A stretch of 64,000 nt of DNA, from assembly GCF_001307155.1 (NCBI RefSeq), contig NZ_CP012830.1, forward strand, positions 186,001 to 250,000, written 5' to 3'. The notes beneath the pieces are model-generated. The model saw only the letters and a program-made list of their open reading frames with translations, did not search any database and was not told where the DNA came from. Positions 43,786-53,346 of the stretch are shown here, one piece after another (within the stretch, counting starts at the first letter, position 1; each line of letters starts with the position of its first letter). The translations under genes were made by a program, and so were the position numbers. The stretch is from Pseudomonas fluorescens. GTDB lineage: Bacteria > Pseudomonadota > Gammaproteobacteria > Pseudomonadales > Pseudomonadaceae.

Positions 43786-46104
43786 ATGGGCCAGGAAGAT
43801 ATTATTGCATCGCAATATAAAAAACCCTTCTCTCAACGCGGCCTGTTCGAACACCTGAGTCATCTGCAGCGCCTCAATACGCTGAACATCCTTGATGCTT
43901 TGCGCCAGCGTCAGGAAAAAACCTTCGCGCCGCTGAAGCAGGGTCAACTCAGACAACCTACGCCCGCTGAATGGCAGGAATATGTCACCGACCTTGGCCA
44001 ACGCTGCCTGCTGTTCTGGGACACCCTGCGCCAGCGCGGCGACAATACGCTGGCCCATGAACGCGCCGGGTATCCGCTGCTGCTCAAGTTCGATCATGAA
44101 ACCCTGATCGCAGGCGCCGACCTCCCGCGCCCGGTCAACTATTCACTGCTGCGAATCCTCCTGGGTCCCGAGCAAAAAATCGACAGCAATGGCCAGCCGG
44201 TGATCATCATTGACCCACGCGGCGGCCATGGCTCGGGAATCGGTGGCTTCAAACAGGATTCGGTATTAGGCGAAAGCCTCAGAGCCGGCCACCCCACTTA
44301 TTTCATCTCTTTCAGCCACTCACCACAGCCTGGGCAAACCCTGGCCGATATCGTCGAAGCCCAGGCCCGGTTCATCGAGGTCGTCAGCGCCCTTCACCCA
44401 ACCAACAGCAAGCCGATCATTATCGGCAACTGCCAGGCCGGCTGGGCCTTAATGGGATTGGCGGCAACACGGCCGGAACTGCCGGGATTGATCATTATCA
44501 ATGGTGCCCCCTTGTCGTACTGGGCCGGTGTCAATGGACGCAATCCGATGCGTTACACCGGTGGCCTGCTGGGTGGTGGCTGGATGGCTCGCCTGGGCAG
44601 CGACTTGGGCAATAACCGTTTCGACGGCACCTGGCTGGTCAGCAATTTCGAAAACCTGGACCCGGCCAACACCTATTGGGGCAAGTACTACCAGTTGTTC
44701 AGCCAGATCGACAGTGAGGCTGCGCGCTTTCTCGACTTCGAACGCTGGTGGGGCAGCCCGACCCTGCTCAATGGCGAAGAGATCGAGATGATTGTCGATG
44801 ACCTTTTCATCGGCAACCAATTGTCCGGCGGCCTTGGCCGCAAGAGCTCCGGTATTGACCTGAAACGGATCGAAGTACCGGTGGTGGTGTTCTGCTCCTA
44901 CGGCGACAACATCACCCCTCCCCAGCAAGCGTTGAACTGGATCGCCGATGTCTATCCCAGCGATCTCGCCTTGCATGATGCAGGACGTACCATCGTCTAC
45001 CTGCGACACGCCAGCATCGGCCATTTGGGCATCTTTGTTTCCGGCAAGGTGGCTCGACGTGAACACCGTGGATTGCTCGGTGCGGTCGAAGCCATCAACG
45101 CACTGCCGGCAGGGCTATACGAAATGCTGATCGACGATCTGCCGGCCCCCTCAGGCAGCAGTGACGTGCAATACAGCGTGAGTTTCGAATCAAGGCGAAT
45201 CGCTGATATCCATGATGACGTCGAGCCAGCCCGTGATGACGATCGCGAATTCTCTCTGGTGGAGCATGCCTCTGAAATCAACAGCGAGTTTTACGACGGG
45301 TTCATACGCCCGTGGCTGCGTCAGGTCGTCAACGAGCCCATTGCCGAACTGATACGCAGGACGCACCCCTTCCATCAGCAGCAATTACTATGGAGCAGCC
45401 TGAATCCGGCGCTGTGGTGGTTAGCCGGGGCCGCCTCCCAAGTGAGCAGCGATCGTCGTCCCGCACGCCAGGACAACCCGTTGCTGGCGTGGCAGGAGCT
45501 GTTCTCCAACCAGATACAAGACGCCCTGAATGCTTATCGCGATGTGCGTGACGCCACTCAGGAGCTGTGTTTTTACGGTATCTACGGCGCACTGGGTGCC
45601 CTCACCAGCAACAGTCCGGTGCGAAATCTCCAGGCACATGCCGACCAGCAGGACCAGGCCTTGATCGAACGCCTGCAGGATGCGCTGCCCCATGGCGGCC
45701 CCTTGGAAGCGTTAGTGCGGATTCTGTTTTTGCTGGGCCGCGACAGCGACAAGGCAGGCAAGGAAAGCATAGAGAAACTGATCCAGCAGGTGCACTTGCT
45801 GGTCCAGGACTACAGCACTGAGCCCACAGCCCTGCGCGAAGCCATCCGATTGCAGAACCTGCTGGTTTTTGCCCACCCGCAAGAAAGCTTGCGCAGCCTG
45901 CCCTTGTTGCTACCCGAGGCCAAGGAACGCCAACAGGTACTGACAGCCGTCGGGCAATTAATGCCTGAATTGCTCTCGACTGCTGGAACCGAAGGCGAAT
46001 TCTGGCGTGAACTGCACACGCTGCTCGAAGTCCCCCTACCCGCTCCCGCCATCGTCGTTAAAGCCCCAAAGCGCAAAGCAACAAAAGGTCCAAAGCCTCA
46101 ATGA
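43786..46104 (+). CDS. DUF3141 protein, alpha/beta-hydrolase fold related to PHA synthase
   Basis: 772 residues. Seen: an N-terminal helical segment, then a PhaC-like hydrolase core (VIIIDPRGGHGSGIGGFKQD, HPTYFISFSHSPQPGQTLAD, nucleophile elbow IIGNCQAGWALM with Cys216), an Asp-type acid region (VPVVVFCSYGDNITPPQQAL) and a late His in VYLRHASIGHLGIFVSGK. The C-terminal 300 residues are helical with no recognised domain. A Cys nucleophile in G-x-C-x-G is the PHA-synthase feature. Genes of this type sit beside PHB genes in several bacteria; the activity is unknown (thiolytic turnover or acyl transfer are possible). Own strand, opposite to phbR, whose 3' end is 13 bp away. Confidence 0.85.
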   Translation: MGQEDIIASQYKKPFSQRGLFEHLSHLQRLNTLNILDALRQRQEKTFAPLKQGQLRQPTPAEWQEYVTDLGQRCLLFWDTLRQRGDNTLAHERAGYPLLLKFDHETLIAGADLPRPVNYSLLRILLGPEQKIDSNGQPVIIIDPRGGHGSGIGGFKQDSVLGESLRAGHPTYFISFSHSPQPGQTLADIVEAQARFIEVVSALHPTNSKPIIIGNCQAGWALMGLAATRPELPGLIIINGAPLSYWAGVNGRNPMRYTGGLLGGGWMARLGSDLGNNRFDGTWLVSNFENLDPANTYWGKYYQLFSQIDSEAARFLDFERWWGSPTLLNGEEIEMIVDDLFIGNQLSGGLGRKSSGIDLKRIEVPVVVFCSYGDNITPPQQALNWIADVYPSDLALHDAGRTIVYLRHASIGHLGIFVSGKVARREHRGLLGAVEAINALPAGLYEMLIDDLPAPSGSSDVQYSVSFESRRIADIHDDVEPARDDDREFSLVEHASEINSEFYDGFIRPWLRQVVNEPIAELIRRTHPFHQQQLLWSSLNPALWWLAGAASQVSSDRRPARQDNPLLAWQELFSNQIQDALNAYRDVRDATQELCFYGIYGALGALTSNSPVRNLQAHADQQDQALIERLQDALPHGGPLEALVRILFLLGRDSDKAGKESIEKLIQQVHLLVQDYSTEPTALREAIRLQNLLVFAHPQESLRSLPLLLPEAKERQQVLTAVGQLMPELLSTAGTEGEFWRELHTLLEVPLPAPAIVVKAPKRKATKGPKPQ

Positions 46105-46117
46105 CCCGCCATAGGGA

Positions 46118-47257
46118 TTAGCGGTGTATCCGTTCGGCGTAGGCGCTGGCGAAGCCTGCAATTCTATGGTCTCTGCGCAGACCGACAGAGTTCATGGCTC
46201 GGACCGGCACCGGCACGGCCTCGACTTTCTCGAGCGCAAACAACGACTCATCGGTTCGATACTGACCGGGGGGCATGCCGAACCAACGGGTGCATGCCTT
46301 ATGGAAGCTGCTGTGATCATGAAAGCCGAGCAGATACGTCACATGCTTCATGTTGAGACGAGAATGGCGCAAATAGAAGTCGGCCAACTGCCGGCGCACA
46401 TCGTTCAGGACATCCTTGAATTGCGTGCCATCCTTCTCAAGGCCTCGCTGAAGCGTTCGTTTGCTGACGTTCAGTGCCGCCGCAATCGATTCCATATCAC
46501 ATTGCCCTTGGCCCTGCCCCTGGCTCAAGCGCTCGATAATCAGCGCGCGAATCCTGCCAACAATAGAGCAGCCGGACAACTGGTCCAGTTGAGCCTCGGC
46601 AAAACTGTCATGGAGTACGGCGAGCGCCTCGTTGGCCATACTCAAAGGACGCAGAAGCTCCTCGCCATCGAACAGGATGCTGTCATAAGCCGCCCCGAAA
46701 CGCAGCGGGCAGCCAAAAAGCCGCTGATGCTCCGACGTATCTTCAGGCTCGGGATAAGCGAACTCTACACTCAACGGCTGCGGCGACTTGCCACCCGCCA
46801 GCCAGCGGCAGAAACCCAGCAGCGAAGCCAGGCCTGCATCCGTATATTGCCGGGGTTTGACCGAGCCACGTTGCTGATGATCGAGGCTGGCCAGACGGAA
46901 ATGTTGCTGCTCCTGAACAAAGAAAAGACTGAATCCGGTACTTATCAACGGGCTGAAACGAACCAGGCGTTCGAGCGCCCTCTTCAGATTCGAACTGGAC
47001 ATCATTGTGTAGCCCACGATCTGAAAAACGCCTGGGTGGAAGCTCCCGTAGGCTTTCAAACCGATGTTCGGATCATCCGAGGCCTGAGCAGCCAGATCCC
47101 AAAGACGATAGATAACGCTTCGCTCGCAGTATGCTCCAGGTTTATTCACGAGTTCGACGTCCAGTCCCGCGTCTTGGCACAGACCGGTAACGTCCAGTCC
47201 TTGAGCCAAAAGCGTATTCGCCAGCATGCCTGCATAACCTGAACTCATTCTATACAT
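46118..47257 (-). CDS. phbR: AraC-family regulator of the phb operon
   Basis: 379 residues from ATG 47257 (MYRMSSGYAGMLANTLLAQG); the frame extends to 47323. Seen: an arabinose-binding-like N-terminal domain of the OruR/ArgR-2 type (PNIGLKAYGSFHPGVFQIVG) and a C-terminal double HTH (MESIAAALNVSKRTLQRGLE, HVTYLLGFHDHSSFHKACTR, WFGMPPGQYR). Divergent from phbB, as in the phbRBAC locus reported for PHB-making Pseudomonas strains, where it activates the operon. Confidence 0.87.
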   Translation of the reverse strand: MYRMSSGYAGMLANTLLAQGLDVTGLCQDAGLDVELVNKPGAYCERSVIYRLWDLAAQASDDPNIGLKAYGSFHPGVFQIVGYTMMSSSNLKRALERLVRFSPLISTGFSLFFVQEQQHFRLASLDHQQRGSVKPRQYTDAGLASLLGFCRWLAGGKSPQPLSVEFAYPEPEDTSEHQRLFGCPLRFGAAYDSILFDGEELLRPLSMANEALAVLHDSFAEAQLDQLSGCSIVGRIRALIIERLSQGQGQGQCDMESIAAALNVSKRTLQRGLEKDGTQFKDVLNDVRRQLADFYLRHSRLNMKHVTYLLGFHDHSSFHKACTRWFGMPPGQYRTDESLFALEKVEAVPVPVRAMNSVGLRRDHRIAGFASAYAERIHR

Positions 47258-47529
47258 AGCGCCCTCAATAACCTGTGGAACCGAACATCCTGTCCGGAGC
47301 CGATATTGACCTACGCTGAACATATTTCAGCCATGTTGCACGAATATTAATTATCCGCTCCGTTTCAAGTATTGATCCCAGTATAGGTACTCCTCATTTT
47401 TTGCAAGCCGTCTAAAACGCCCGTGTGGCACCGATGGACACGAATACGTCACCTACCAACACTTCCGCACGAACCGTTGATATCGAACAATCTTCTCTCC
47501 TGCAGCACAAAAAGAAGGGAAGTAGAAAT

Positions 47530-48276
47530 ATGGAGTCGCGTAGTCGTATTGCGGTAGTAACAGGTGGTATGGGCGGCATTGGTACAGCCATCAGCCAACG
47601 TCTGTACAAGGAAGGCTTCAAGGTTATTGTCGGCTGCAGTGCCAATTCCGGCCGCAAGGATGACTGGATGGCAACACAGCTTGCAGCAGGCTATCAATTC
47701 GAATGCGTCGAAACCGACATCACCGATTGGGAATCGACCCGCAAGGCCTTTGAGATGGTGCGCGAACACTTCGGGCCGATCGACGTACTCGTCAACAATG
47801 CGGGCATCACTCGTGACGCGTCCTTCCGCAAGCTCACCCCGGAAGACTGGAACGCGGTGATCGGAACCAACCTGAACAGCTTGTTCAACACCTCCAAGCA
47901 AGTCATCGAAGGCATGCTCTCCAAGGGTTGGGGGCGGATCATCAACATCTCGTCGATCAACGGCCAGCGTGGCCAGTTCGGTCAGACCAACTATTCGGCC
48001 GCCAAGGCTGGCATCCATGGTTTCACCATGGCACTGGCCCGGGAAGTTTCCGGCAAGGGCGTGACCGTCAACACCGTCTCCCCAGGCTACATCCAGACCG
48101 ACATGACTGCGGCAATCCGCAAGGACATTCTGGACGGCATGATTGCCGGCATTCCGGTGGGTCGCCTTGGCCAACCCGAAGAAATCGCCTCAATCGTGGC
48201 CTGGCTGGCCTCCGATGAGTCCGCCTACAGCACCGGTGCCGACTTCTCGGTAAACGGCGGCATGAACATGCAGTAA
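47530..48276 (+). CDS. phbB: Acetoacetyl-CoA reductase
   Basis: NADPH-dependent reduction of acetoacetyl-CoA to (R)-3-hydroxybutyryl-CoA. 248 residues from ATG 47530 ([20 protein letters not shown]); the frame extends upstream without support. Seen: Rossmann [37 protein letters not shown], Ser in [16 protein letters not shown], Tyr/Lys in [18 protein letters not shown], then [10 protein letters not shown]. The [10 protein letters not shown] signature is diagnostic of PhbB. First gene of the phbBAC operon. Confidence 0.95.
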   Translation: MESRSRIAVVTGGMGGIGTAISQRLYKEGFKVIVGCSANSGRKDDWMATQLAAGYQFECVETDITDWESTRKAFEMVREHFGPIDVLVNNAGITRDASFRKLTPEDWNAVIGTNLNSLFNTSKQVIEGMLSKGWGRIINISSINGQRGQFGQTNYSAAKAGIHGFTMALAREVSGKGVTVNTVSPGYIQTDMTAAIRKDILDGMIAGIPVGRLGQPEEIASIVAWLASDESAYSTGADFSVNGGMNMQ

Positions 48277-48340
48277 GCCCAACCAGGGCATGAATGCCCT
48301 GGTGTGTTCGACGAATTTTGTCTTTTCAATGAGGTCACGC

Positions 48341-49519
48341 ATGAACGAAGTCGTAATCGTTGCCGCTACTCGTACCGCCATCGGCAGTTTCCAGGGTGCT
48401 TTGTCTGCAATTCCCGCGACCGAACTGGGTGCCGCAGTGATTCGCCGCTTGCTGGAGCAGACGGGTATCGATGCTGCTCAAATTGATGAAGTGATCCTCG
48501 GCCAGGTACTCACTGCCGGCGCTGGGCAAAACCCGGCCCGCCAGACGGCGATCAAGGCCGGCTTGCCACACACCACCCCTGCCCTGACTTTGAACAAGGT
48601 CTGCGGCTCGGGTCTCAAGGCGGTCCATCTCGCCGTCCAGGCAATCCGTTGCGGCGACGCGGAACTGGTGATCGCTGGAGGTCAGGAAAACATGAGCCTG
48701 GCTCCCTACGTTCTGCCCAAGGCACGCACGGGTCTGCGCATGGGTCATGCGCAACTGCAAGACAGCATGATCCAGGATGGCCTGTGGGATGCCTTCAACG
48801 ACTACCACATGGGTATCACCGCTGAGAATCTGGCGCAAAAGTACGAGATCTCTCGTGAAGCGCAGGATACCTTCGCCGCCGCCTCGCAACAGAAGGCCGC
48901 CGCTGCCATTGAGGGCGGGCGATTCCAGAGCGAAATCACCCCGATCCTGATTCCTCAGCGTAAGGGCGAACCACTGGTCTTCGACACCGACGAACAGCCG
49001 CGTATCGACAGTACTGCGCAAGCCTTGGCCAAACTCAAACCGGCATTCCAGAAAGACGGCAGCGTGACCGCCGGCAATGCTTCGACCCTCAACGATGGCG
49101 CCGCCGTACTGTTGCTGGCCAGCGCCGCTAAAGCACAAGCGCTGGGCCTTCCGGTACTGGCACGGATCAAAGCCTATGCCAGCGCCGGTGTGGACCCGTC
49201 GATCATGGGCATCGGCCCGGTCCCGGCTACGCGTCTGACCCTGCAAAAGGCTGGCTGGAACGTCGAGGACCTGGACCTGATCGAAGCCAATGAAGCCTTC
49301 GCCGCCCAGGCGCTGGCGGTTGGCAAAGAGTTGGGTTGGGACACCAGCAAGGTCAACGTCAACGGCGGTGCGATCGCCCTTGGCCATCCGATCGGCGCGT
49401 CGGGGGCACGGATTCTGGTGTCGCTGGTGCACGAACTGATCCGTCGCGACGGCAAGAAGGGTCTGGCCACTTTGTGCATCGGTGGCGGACAAGGCGTCGG
49501 CCTGGCTATCGAGCGTTAA
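48341..49519 (+). CDS. phbA: Acetyl-CoA acetyltransferase (beta-ketothiolase)
   Basis: Condenses two acetyl-CoA to acetoacetyl-CoA, the first step of PHB synthesis. 392 residues from ATG 48341 with GAGGTCACGC upstream. Seen: active Cys in [36 protein letters not shown] (biosynthetic thiolase loop), His in [18 protein letters not shown], and second Cys in [14 protein letters not shown]. Second gene in the operon, 64 bp after phbB. Confidence 0.96.
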   Translation: MNEVVIVAATRTAIGSFQGALSAIPATELGAAVIRRLLEQTGIDAAQIDEVILGQVLTAGAGQNPARQTAIKAGLPHTTPALTLNKVCGSGLKAVHLAVQAIRCGDAELVIAGGQENMSLAPYVLPKARTGLRMGHAQLQDSMIQDGLWDAFNDYHMGITAENLAQKYEISREAQDTFAAASQQKAAAAIEGGRFQSEITPILIPQRKGEPLVFDTDEQPRIDSTAQALAKLKPAFQKDGSVTAGNASTLNDGAAVLLLASAAKAQALGLPVLARIKAYASAGVDPSIMGIGPVPATRLTLQKAGWNVEDLDLIEANEAFAAQALAVGKELGWDTSKVNVNGGAIALGHPIGASGARILVSLVHELIRRDGKKGLATLCIGGGQGVGLAIER

Positions 49520-49686
49520 CCAACGGCATTTGAGTAGCCAATGCGCGGAACTGGGACCTGGGACCTTGTTCCGCGCATCAGGCTGGCGTCAAACAAAACT
49601 GCCTGCATTCCTGCCGTCGCTACGCCGGAGTTCGGCAAAGCGCGGCTTTTTTCTGCCCGGCTCATCGGTATGGGCAAGGAACTTTA

Positions 49687-51390
49687 ATGGACAACAACGC
49701 GCATACATTCAAGACCTATTGGTCAGGCCAGGTTCCGTTCATCGCATCCTTGGCAGTGCAACAATTGCGCCTATGGGTCAGTACTAATCCCTGGTTTTCC
49801 GGACATGAGCACGGCGCCTGGTTCGAGTTGCCTCGCGAAACCCTGGACAGCCTTCAAGCGGACTACCAGGCTCAATGGGGCCAACTCGGCCAACAACTGC
49901 TGACCGGCCAATCCTTCAGCTTCGATGATCGACGTTTCGCCAGCGGCAACTGGAGCGAGCCACTGTTCGGCTCCCTCGCTGCGTTTTACCTGCTCAACTC
50001 CAGCTTTCTCCTGAAACTGCTCGACAAGCTGCTGATCGACGATAAGAAACCGCGCCAACGCCTGCGCTATCTGGTGGAGCAAGCCATTGCCGCCAGTGCG
50101 CCAAGCAATTTTCTGGTCAGTAACCCTGATGCGCTCCAGCGTGCGGTTGAGACAAAAGGTGCCAGCCTGATCACCGGTCTGCAGCATCTGGCCAGCGACA
50201 TGAACGAAGGCAAAATGCGCCAGTGTGATAGCGGTGCCTTCAAGGTTGGCGTCGATCTGGCCAACACTCCGGGCGAAATCGTCTTCGAGAATCACCTCTT
50301 CCAGCTCATTCAGTACTACCCGCAAAGCGAGACCCAGTACCGACATCCGGTATTCGTCGTACCGCCGTCGATCAACAAGTACTACATCCTTGATCTGCGC
50401 CCGGACAACTCGATGGTCCGCCATCTGCTGGAAAAGGGACATCCCGTATTCCTGATGTCCTGGCGCAACTTTGATGAGGAACACGCGGGCACCACCTGGG
50501 ATGACCTGATTGAGCACGGGGTCATCGACGCCCTGCAAGTGACCCGTGAGATCAGTGGCGAACAGCGACTCAATTGCGTGGGTTTCTGCATCGGCGGCAC
50601 CCTGTTGAGCACCGCGCTGGCCGTACTGGCTGCACGCGGTGATCGAGAGATTGCCAGCGTGAGCCTGTTGACCACGTTCCTTGACTACCTGGATACCGGT
50701 CCCATCGACATTTTCGTCGACGAAGAACTGGTGGCCTATCGAGAGCGCACCATCGGCGGCATGAATGGCCCCATCGGCCTGTTTCGTGGCGAGGACATGG
50801 GCAATACCTTCTCCCTGCTGCGCCCCAACGACTTGTGGTGGAACTACAACGTCGACAAATACCTCAAGGGTCAGAAGCCGATTCCACTTGATTTGCTGTT
50901 CTGGAATAACGACAGCACCAACCTTCCGGGCCCGATGTACTGCTGGTACCTGCGCCACACCTATCTGCAGAACGATTTGAAATCAGGTGAGCTTGAGTGC
51001 TGTGGGGTCAAACTGGATTTGCGTGCAATCGACGCTCCCGCCTACATCCTCGCCACCCATGACGATCACATCGTGCCCTGGAAAAGCGCCTACGCCAGTA
51101 CCAACCTGCTCTCCGGGACCAAGCGCTTTGTACTGGGCGCTTCCGGGCATATCGCCGGTGTCATCAATCCACCCGCCAAGCAGAAGCGCCATTACTGGAC
51201 CAACAATCGGGTCACGAAAAACCCGGAGACCTGGTTCAAGAATGCCGAGCAGCAACCCGGTAGCTGGTGGAACGATTGGTTCAACTGGCTGGCGGGACAC
51301 TCCGGCGAGCGCCAACCCGCGGTTGCGCACACCGGGAACGAAAAATTCCCGCCTCTGGAACCGGCGCCAGGCAGTTATGTAAAGCAATGA
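49687..51390 (+). CDS. phbC: Class I poly(3-hydroxybutyrate) synthase
   Basis: Polymerises 3-hydroxybutyryl-CoA on granules. 567 residues. Seen: N-terminal PhaC_N domain (WSEPLFGSLAAFYLLNSSFL), then GFCIGGTLLSTALA with the catalytic Cys301, Asp in ILATHDDHIVPW and His in GASGHIAGVINPP. Single-subunit length is that of class I. Typical Pseudomonas strains only have class II PHA synthases (elsewhere in the genome), so this is an extra, short-chain-length system. Start ATG 49687 follows AAGGAACTTTA, 167 bp after phbA. Confidence 0.95.
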   Translation: MDNNAHTFKTYWSGQVPFIASLAVQQLRLWVSTNPWFSGHEHGAWFELPRETLDSLQADYQAQWGQLGQQLLTGQSFSFDDRRFASGNWSEPLFGSLAAFYLLNSSFLLKLLDKLLIDDKKPRQRLRYLVEQAIAASAPSNFLVSNPDALQRAVETKGASLITGLQHLASDMNEGKMRQCDSGAFKVGVDLANTPGEIVFENHLFQLIQYYPQSETQYRHPVFVVPPSINKYYILDLRPDNSMVRHLLEKGHPVFLMSWRNFDEEHAGTTWDDLIEHGVIDALQVTREISGEQRLNCVGFCIGGTLLSTALAVLAARGDREIASVSLLTTFLDYLDTGPIDIFVDEELVAYRERTIGGMNGPIGLFRGEDMGNTFSLLRPNDLWWNYNVDKYLKGQKPIPLDLLFWNNDSTNLPGPMYCWYLRHTYLQNDLKSGELECCGVKLDLRAIDAPAYILATHDDHIVPWKSAYASTNLLSGTKRFVLGASGHIAGVINPPAKQKRHYWTNNRVTKNPETWFKNAEQQPGSWWNDWFNWLAGHSGERQPAVAHTGNEKFPPLEPAPGSYVKQ

Positions 51391-51440
51391 AAGTTGGCGG
51401 CACATTATTTGTTTTGTTTGGGTACAAGGAGAGACAACCC

Positions 51441-51707
51441 GTGAGCACCCCGTTCCGCATCAACGAAGCACTTTTGATTGCCGGCCACGCATTCAAACCG
51501 TTTCAATGTGTCGCTTGGGCTCCGCAAGACGGTAATGGCGAATTGAGCCTGAGTGTCATCGACCAGGCCAACACGCGTATTTGTCGCAAACTGATTCCAA
51601 GCAGTGCCTATTCCGACCCGACGCAGCTGGAACGCCTGCTGGAGGAGGTGCGCACCGAGTTGAGCCAGGAGGGTTACACGCTGCAATCCTGGACAATGCC
51701 AGGTTAA
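51441..51707 (+). CDS. Small hypothetical protein after phbC
   Basis: 88 residues from GTG 51441, preceded by AAGGAGAGACAACCC; an ATG at 51387 that overlaps the phbC stop (ATGA) is an alternative with no ribosome site. Seen: MSTPFRINEALLIAGHAFKP, WAPQDGNGELSLSVIDQANT, an internal SSAYSDPTQLERLLEEVRTE helix. It looks like a compact alpha/beta protein (maybe 3 strands and a helix). It ends the phb operon; no family recognised. Confidence 0.75.
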   Translation: MSTPFRINEALLIAGHAFKPFQCVAWAPQDGNGELSLSVIDQANTRICRKLIPSSAYSDPTQLERLLEEVRTELSQEGYTLQSWTMPG

Positions 51708-51928
51708 GCATTCTCGCGGATCGCCAACGCTGATCCACCTGATCCCAGAGCAGTAATCCTGCACCGCTGAACGCTTCGCCTGCCCCGTATGCTTTCCCAT
51801 GGAACACCCCATCGGTTATGTCTAACCTTTGGGGTGCAGTCCAAATTCAGATGGACACCATCGCCTTTGGCGTCGGGGGTCAGGAAGGCGTAAAGAATGC
51901 GGCGTGACATCTGGTTTTTGCATCAGCA
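51708..51928. other. Intergenic region between the phb operon and the exporter gene
   Basis: 221 bp between convergent genes. Contains the stem CACCCCA / TGGGGTG around a 18-nt loop (about 51807-51838), possibly a terminator, and a minus-strand frame (FLTPDAKGDGVHLNLDCTPK) that looks like mobile-element debris but cannot be assigned. Confidence 0.45.
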
Positions 51929-52558
51929 TTAAAACAACGAGCTGATAAACCCAATCGCGACGATCGAATAGAAGGCTGCGCAGATCATCCCGAACGATTT
52001 TCGCGTTCGAGTGAAAAACGGTTCAGCCGAATGGGCTGAAAACGCCAACGCGTAAGTACTGAAGATCAGGAACCCGAGTACGGCACAACCGGCCACCAGG
52101 ACAAAACTGGCCCAGGCGGGTGCATTCGCGCTAAGCCCGACCGTGGTCACGGTGAACCAGGTCAAGGCGGCTTTTGGGTTGGTGAGGTGAATACCCAGTC
52201 CTTGTAAATAATACCCAATGTTCCTGGTCTGTTTGGTGCGAGCTCGAGCAACCGTGGTGGCATTGTGTGCCAGTGCACCGCGAATCGACTTGTAGGCCAG
52301 AAAGAACAAATAGCAGGCGCCAAGGACTTTCAGCCAGACCAGAATCTGCGTGTAGGAAAGCAGCAACGCCGATACCCCAGCCGCGGTCATTGCCCCCCAG
52401 CACAGCGAACCGGAAATGACCCCCGCCGCCAACGCCAGCCCAGGCGTACGCCCAAAGTTCAGGGAGGTATTGGCAATCGCCAGGTTACCCGGACCGGGGC
52501 TGGCGGTGCCGATGACATAGACCGCCAGCGCGGCTCCGAAGCTCGAAAGATCAAACAT
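51929..52558 (-). CDS. LysE-family amino-acid exporter (last gene of the operon)
   Basis: 209 residues, ATG 52558 (MFDLSSFGAALAVYVIGTAS). Seen: the LysE/RhtB signature TASPGPGNLAIANTSLNFGR, TWFTVTTVGLSANAPAWASF and about six hydrophobic segments. Exports amino acids or analogues across the inner membrane. It is at the 3' end of the vinylglycine-like operon, 90 bp after the formyltransferase, and by order corresponds to the distal LysE gene of the gvg cluster of P. fluorescens WH6 as I remember it. Likely exports the toxic product. Confidence 0.88.
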   Translation of the reverse strand: MFDLSSFGAALAVYVIGTASPGPGNLAIANTSLNFGRTPGLALAAGVISGSLCWGAMTAAGVSALLLSYTQILVWLKVLGACYLFFLAYKSIRGALAHNATTVARARTKQTRNIGYYLQGLGIHLTNPKAALTWFTVTTVGLSANAPAWASFVLVAGCAVLGFLIFSTYALAFSAHSAEPFFTRTRKSFGMICAAFYSIVAIGFISSLF

Positions 52559-52648
52559 ATGACGGTCTCTTATCAGTCGTACCAACGCGCGCAATGCACA
52601 CCCTTCAAGCCACTATCGGCCTGAAGTCCCCCAGCCCAAAAAAAGCAC

Positions 52649-53251
52649 TTATTTGAAGCAACGATGATCGGGCTCCTGGGCGCGAATTTTTTCCATCCAG
52701 GGTTTCAGTTCGGATTGCTTGTACAGCCGCTCGCCCCAGCGCTCCGGTGAAACCGGTAACGACCGCCCTTGCAGGATGTAATCGGTGAGCAGATGAATAA
52801 ACTGCTGCAAGCAATACGCGCCCACATGCAAACGGAGCGAAGACGCCGTCTCGGCCGGAGCAACGTTAAAGCGCGCGACATGGATGATCTCCCCGCTGTC
52901 GACCGAAGGCGCCAGGTGATGGCAAGTCGAACCGTAGGTTTCATCGTTGTAGTAAATCGCATAGTGCTGGCTGCCCAGCCCACGGTATTTTGGCGGGGCT
53001 GGGTGCAGGTTGATCGCGCCCTTGCGGGCGTTCTTATAAATACTTTCCGGGAAGATAAAGTCGCCGCGATAGGAAATGATCCAATCGCCTTCCCAGTCAT
53101 CCAGGTGATAGGGATAAGGATCGCCGGGGTCCCAGCAGAACACTTCAAGGTTGGAAAACACGGTTTTGGCGAACTCGACTCCGTGATCGCACCAGTCCAT
53201 GGTGCACACCGAAAGGAGGACTTTGTCCTTGCATGGCTCAATGATCTGCAT
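52649..53251 (-). CDS. Formyltransferase of the oxyvinylglycine-type cluster (gvgI-like)
   Basis: 200 residues, related to methionyl-tRNA formyltransferase and sugar N-formyltransferases (10-formyl-THF dependent). Seen: the core NLHPAPPKYRGLGSQHYAIY, carrying the usual N-x-H-P and P-x-Y-R-G motif, and SVDSGEIIHVARFNV with the catalytic Asp. It lacks the C-terminal tRNA-binding domain of Fmt, so it acts on a small molecule. In the WH6 product 4-formylaminooxyvinylglycine a formyl group is carried on the aminooxy nitrogen, which this enzyme could add. ATG 53251 is the only good start. Confidence 0.88.
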   Translation of the reverse strand: MQIIEPCKDKVLLSVCTMDWCDHGVEFAKTVFSNLEVFCWDPGDPYPYHLDDWEGDWIISYRGDFIFPESIYKNARKGAINLHPAPPKYRGLGSQHYAIYYNDETYGSTCHHLAPSVDSGEIIHVARFNVAPAETASSLRLHVGAYCLQQFIHLLTDYILQGRSLPVSPERWGERLYKQSELKPWMEKIRAQEPDHRCFK

Positions 53252-53346
53252 CTTCTATTCCCCATCAACGAGTAATAACGGTGAAACCGGCAAGCGCTGA
53301 ACGACAGTCGCGAACGTGCTCGCGCCTGCGCAAAAAGGGCGAACCG

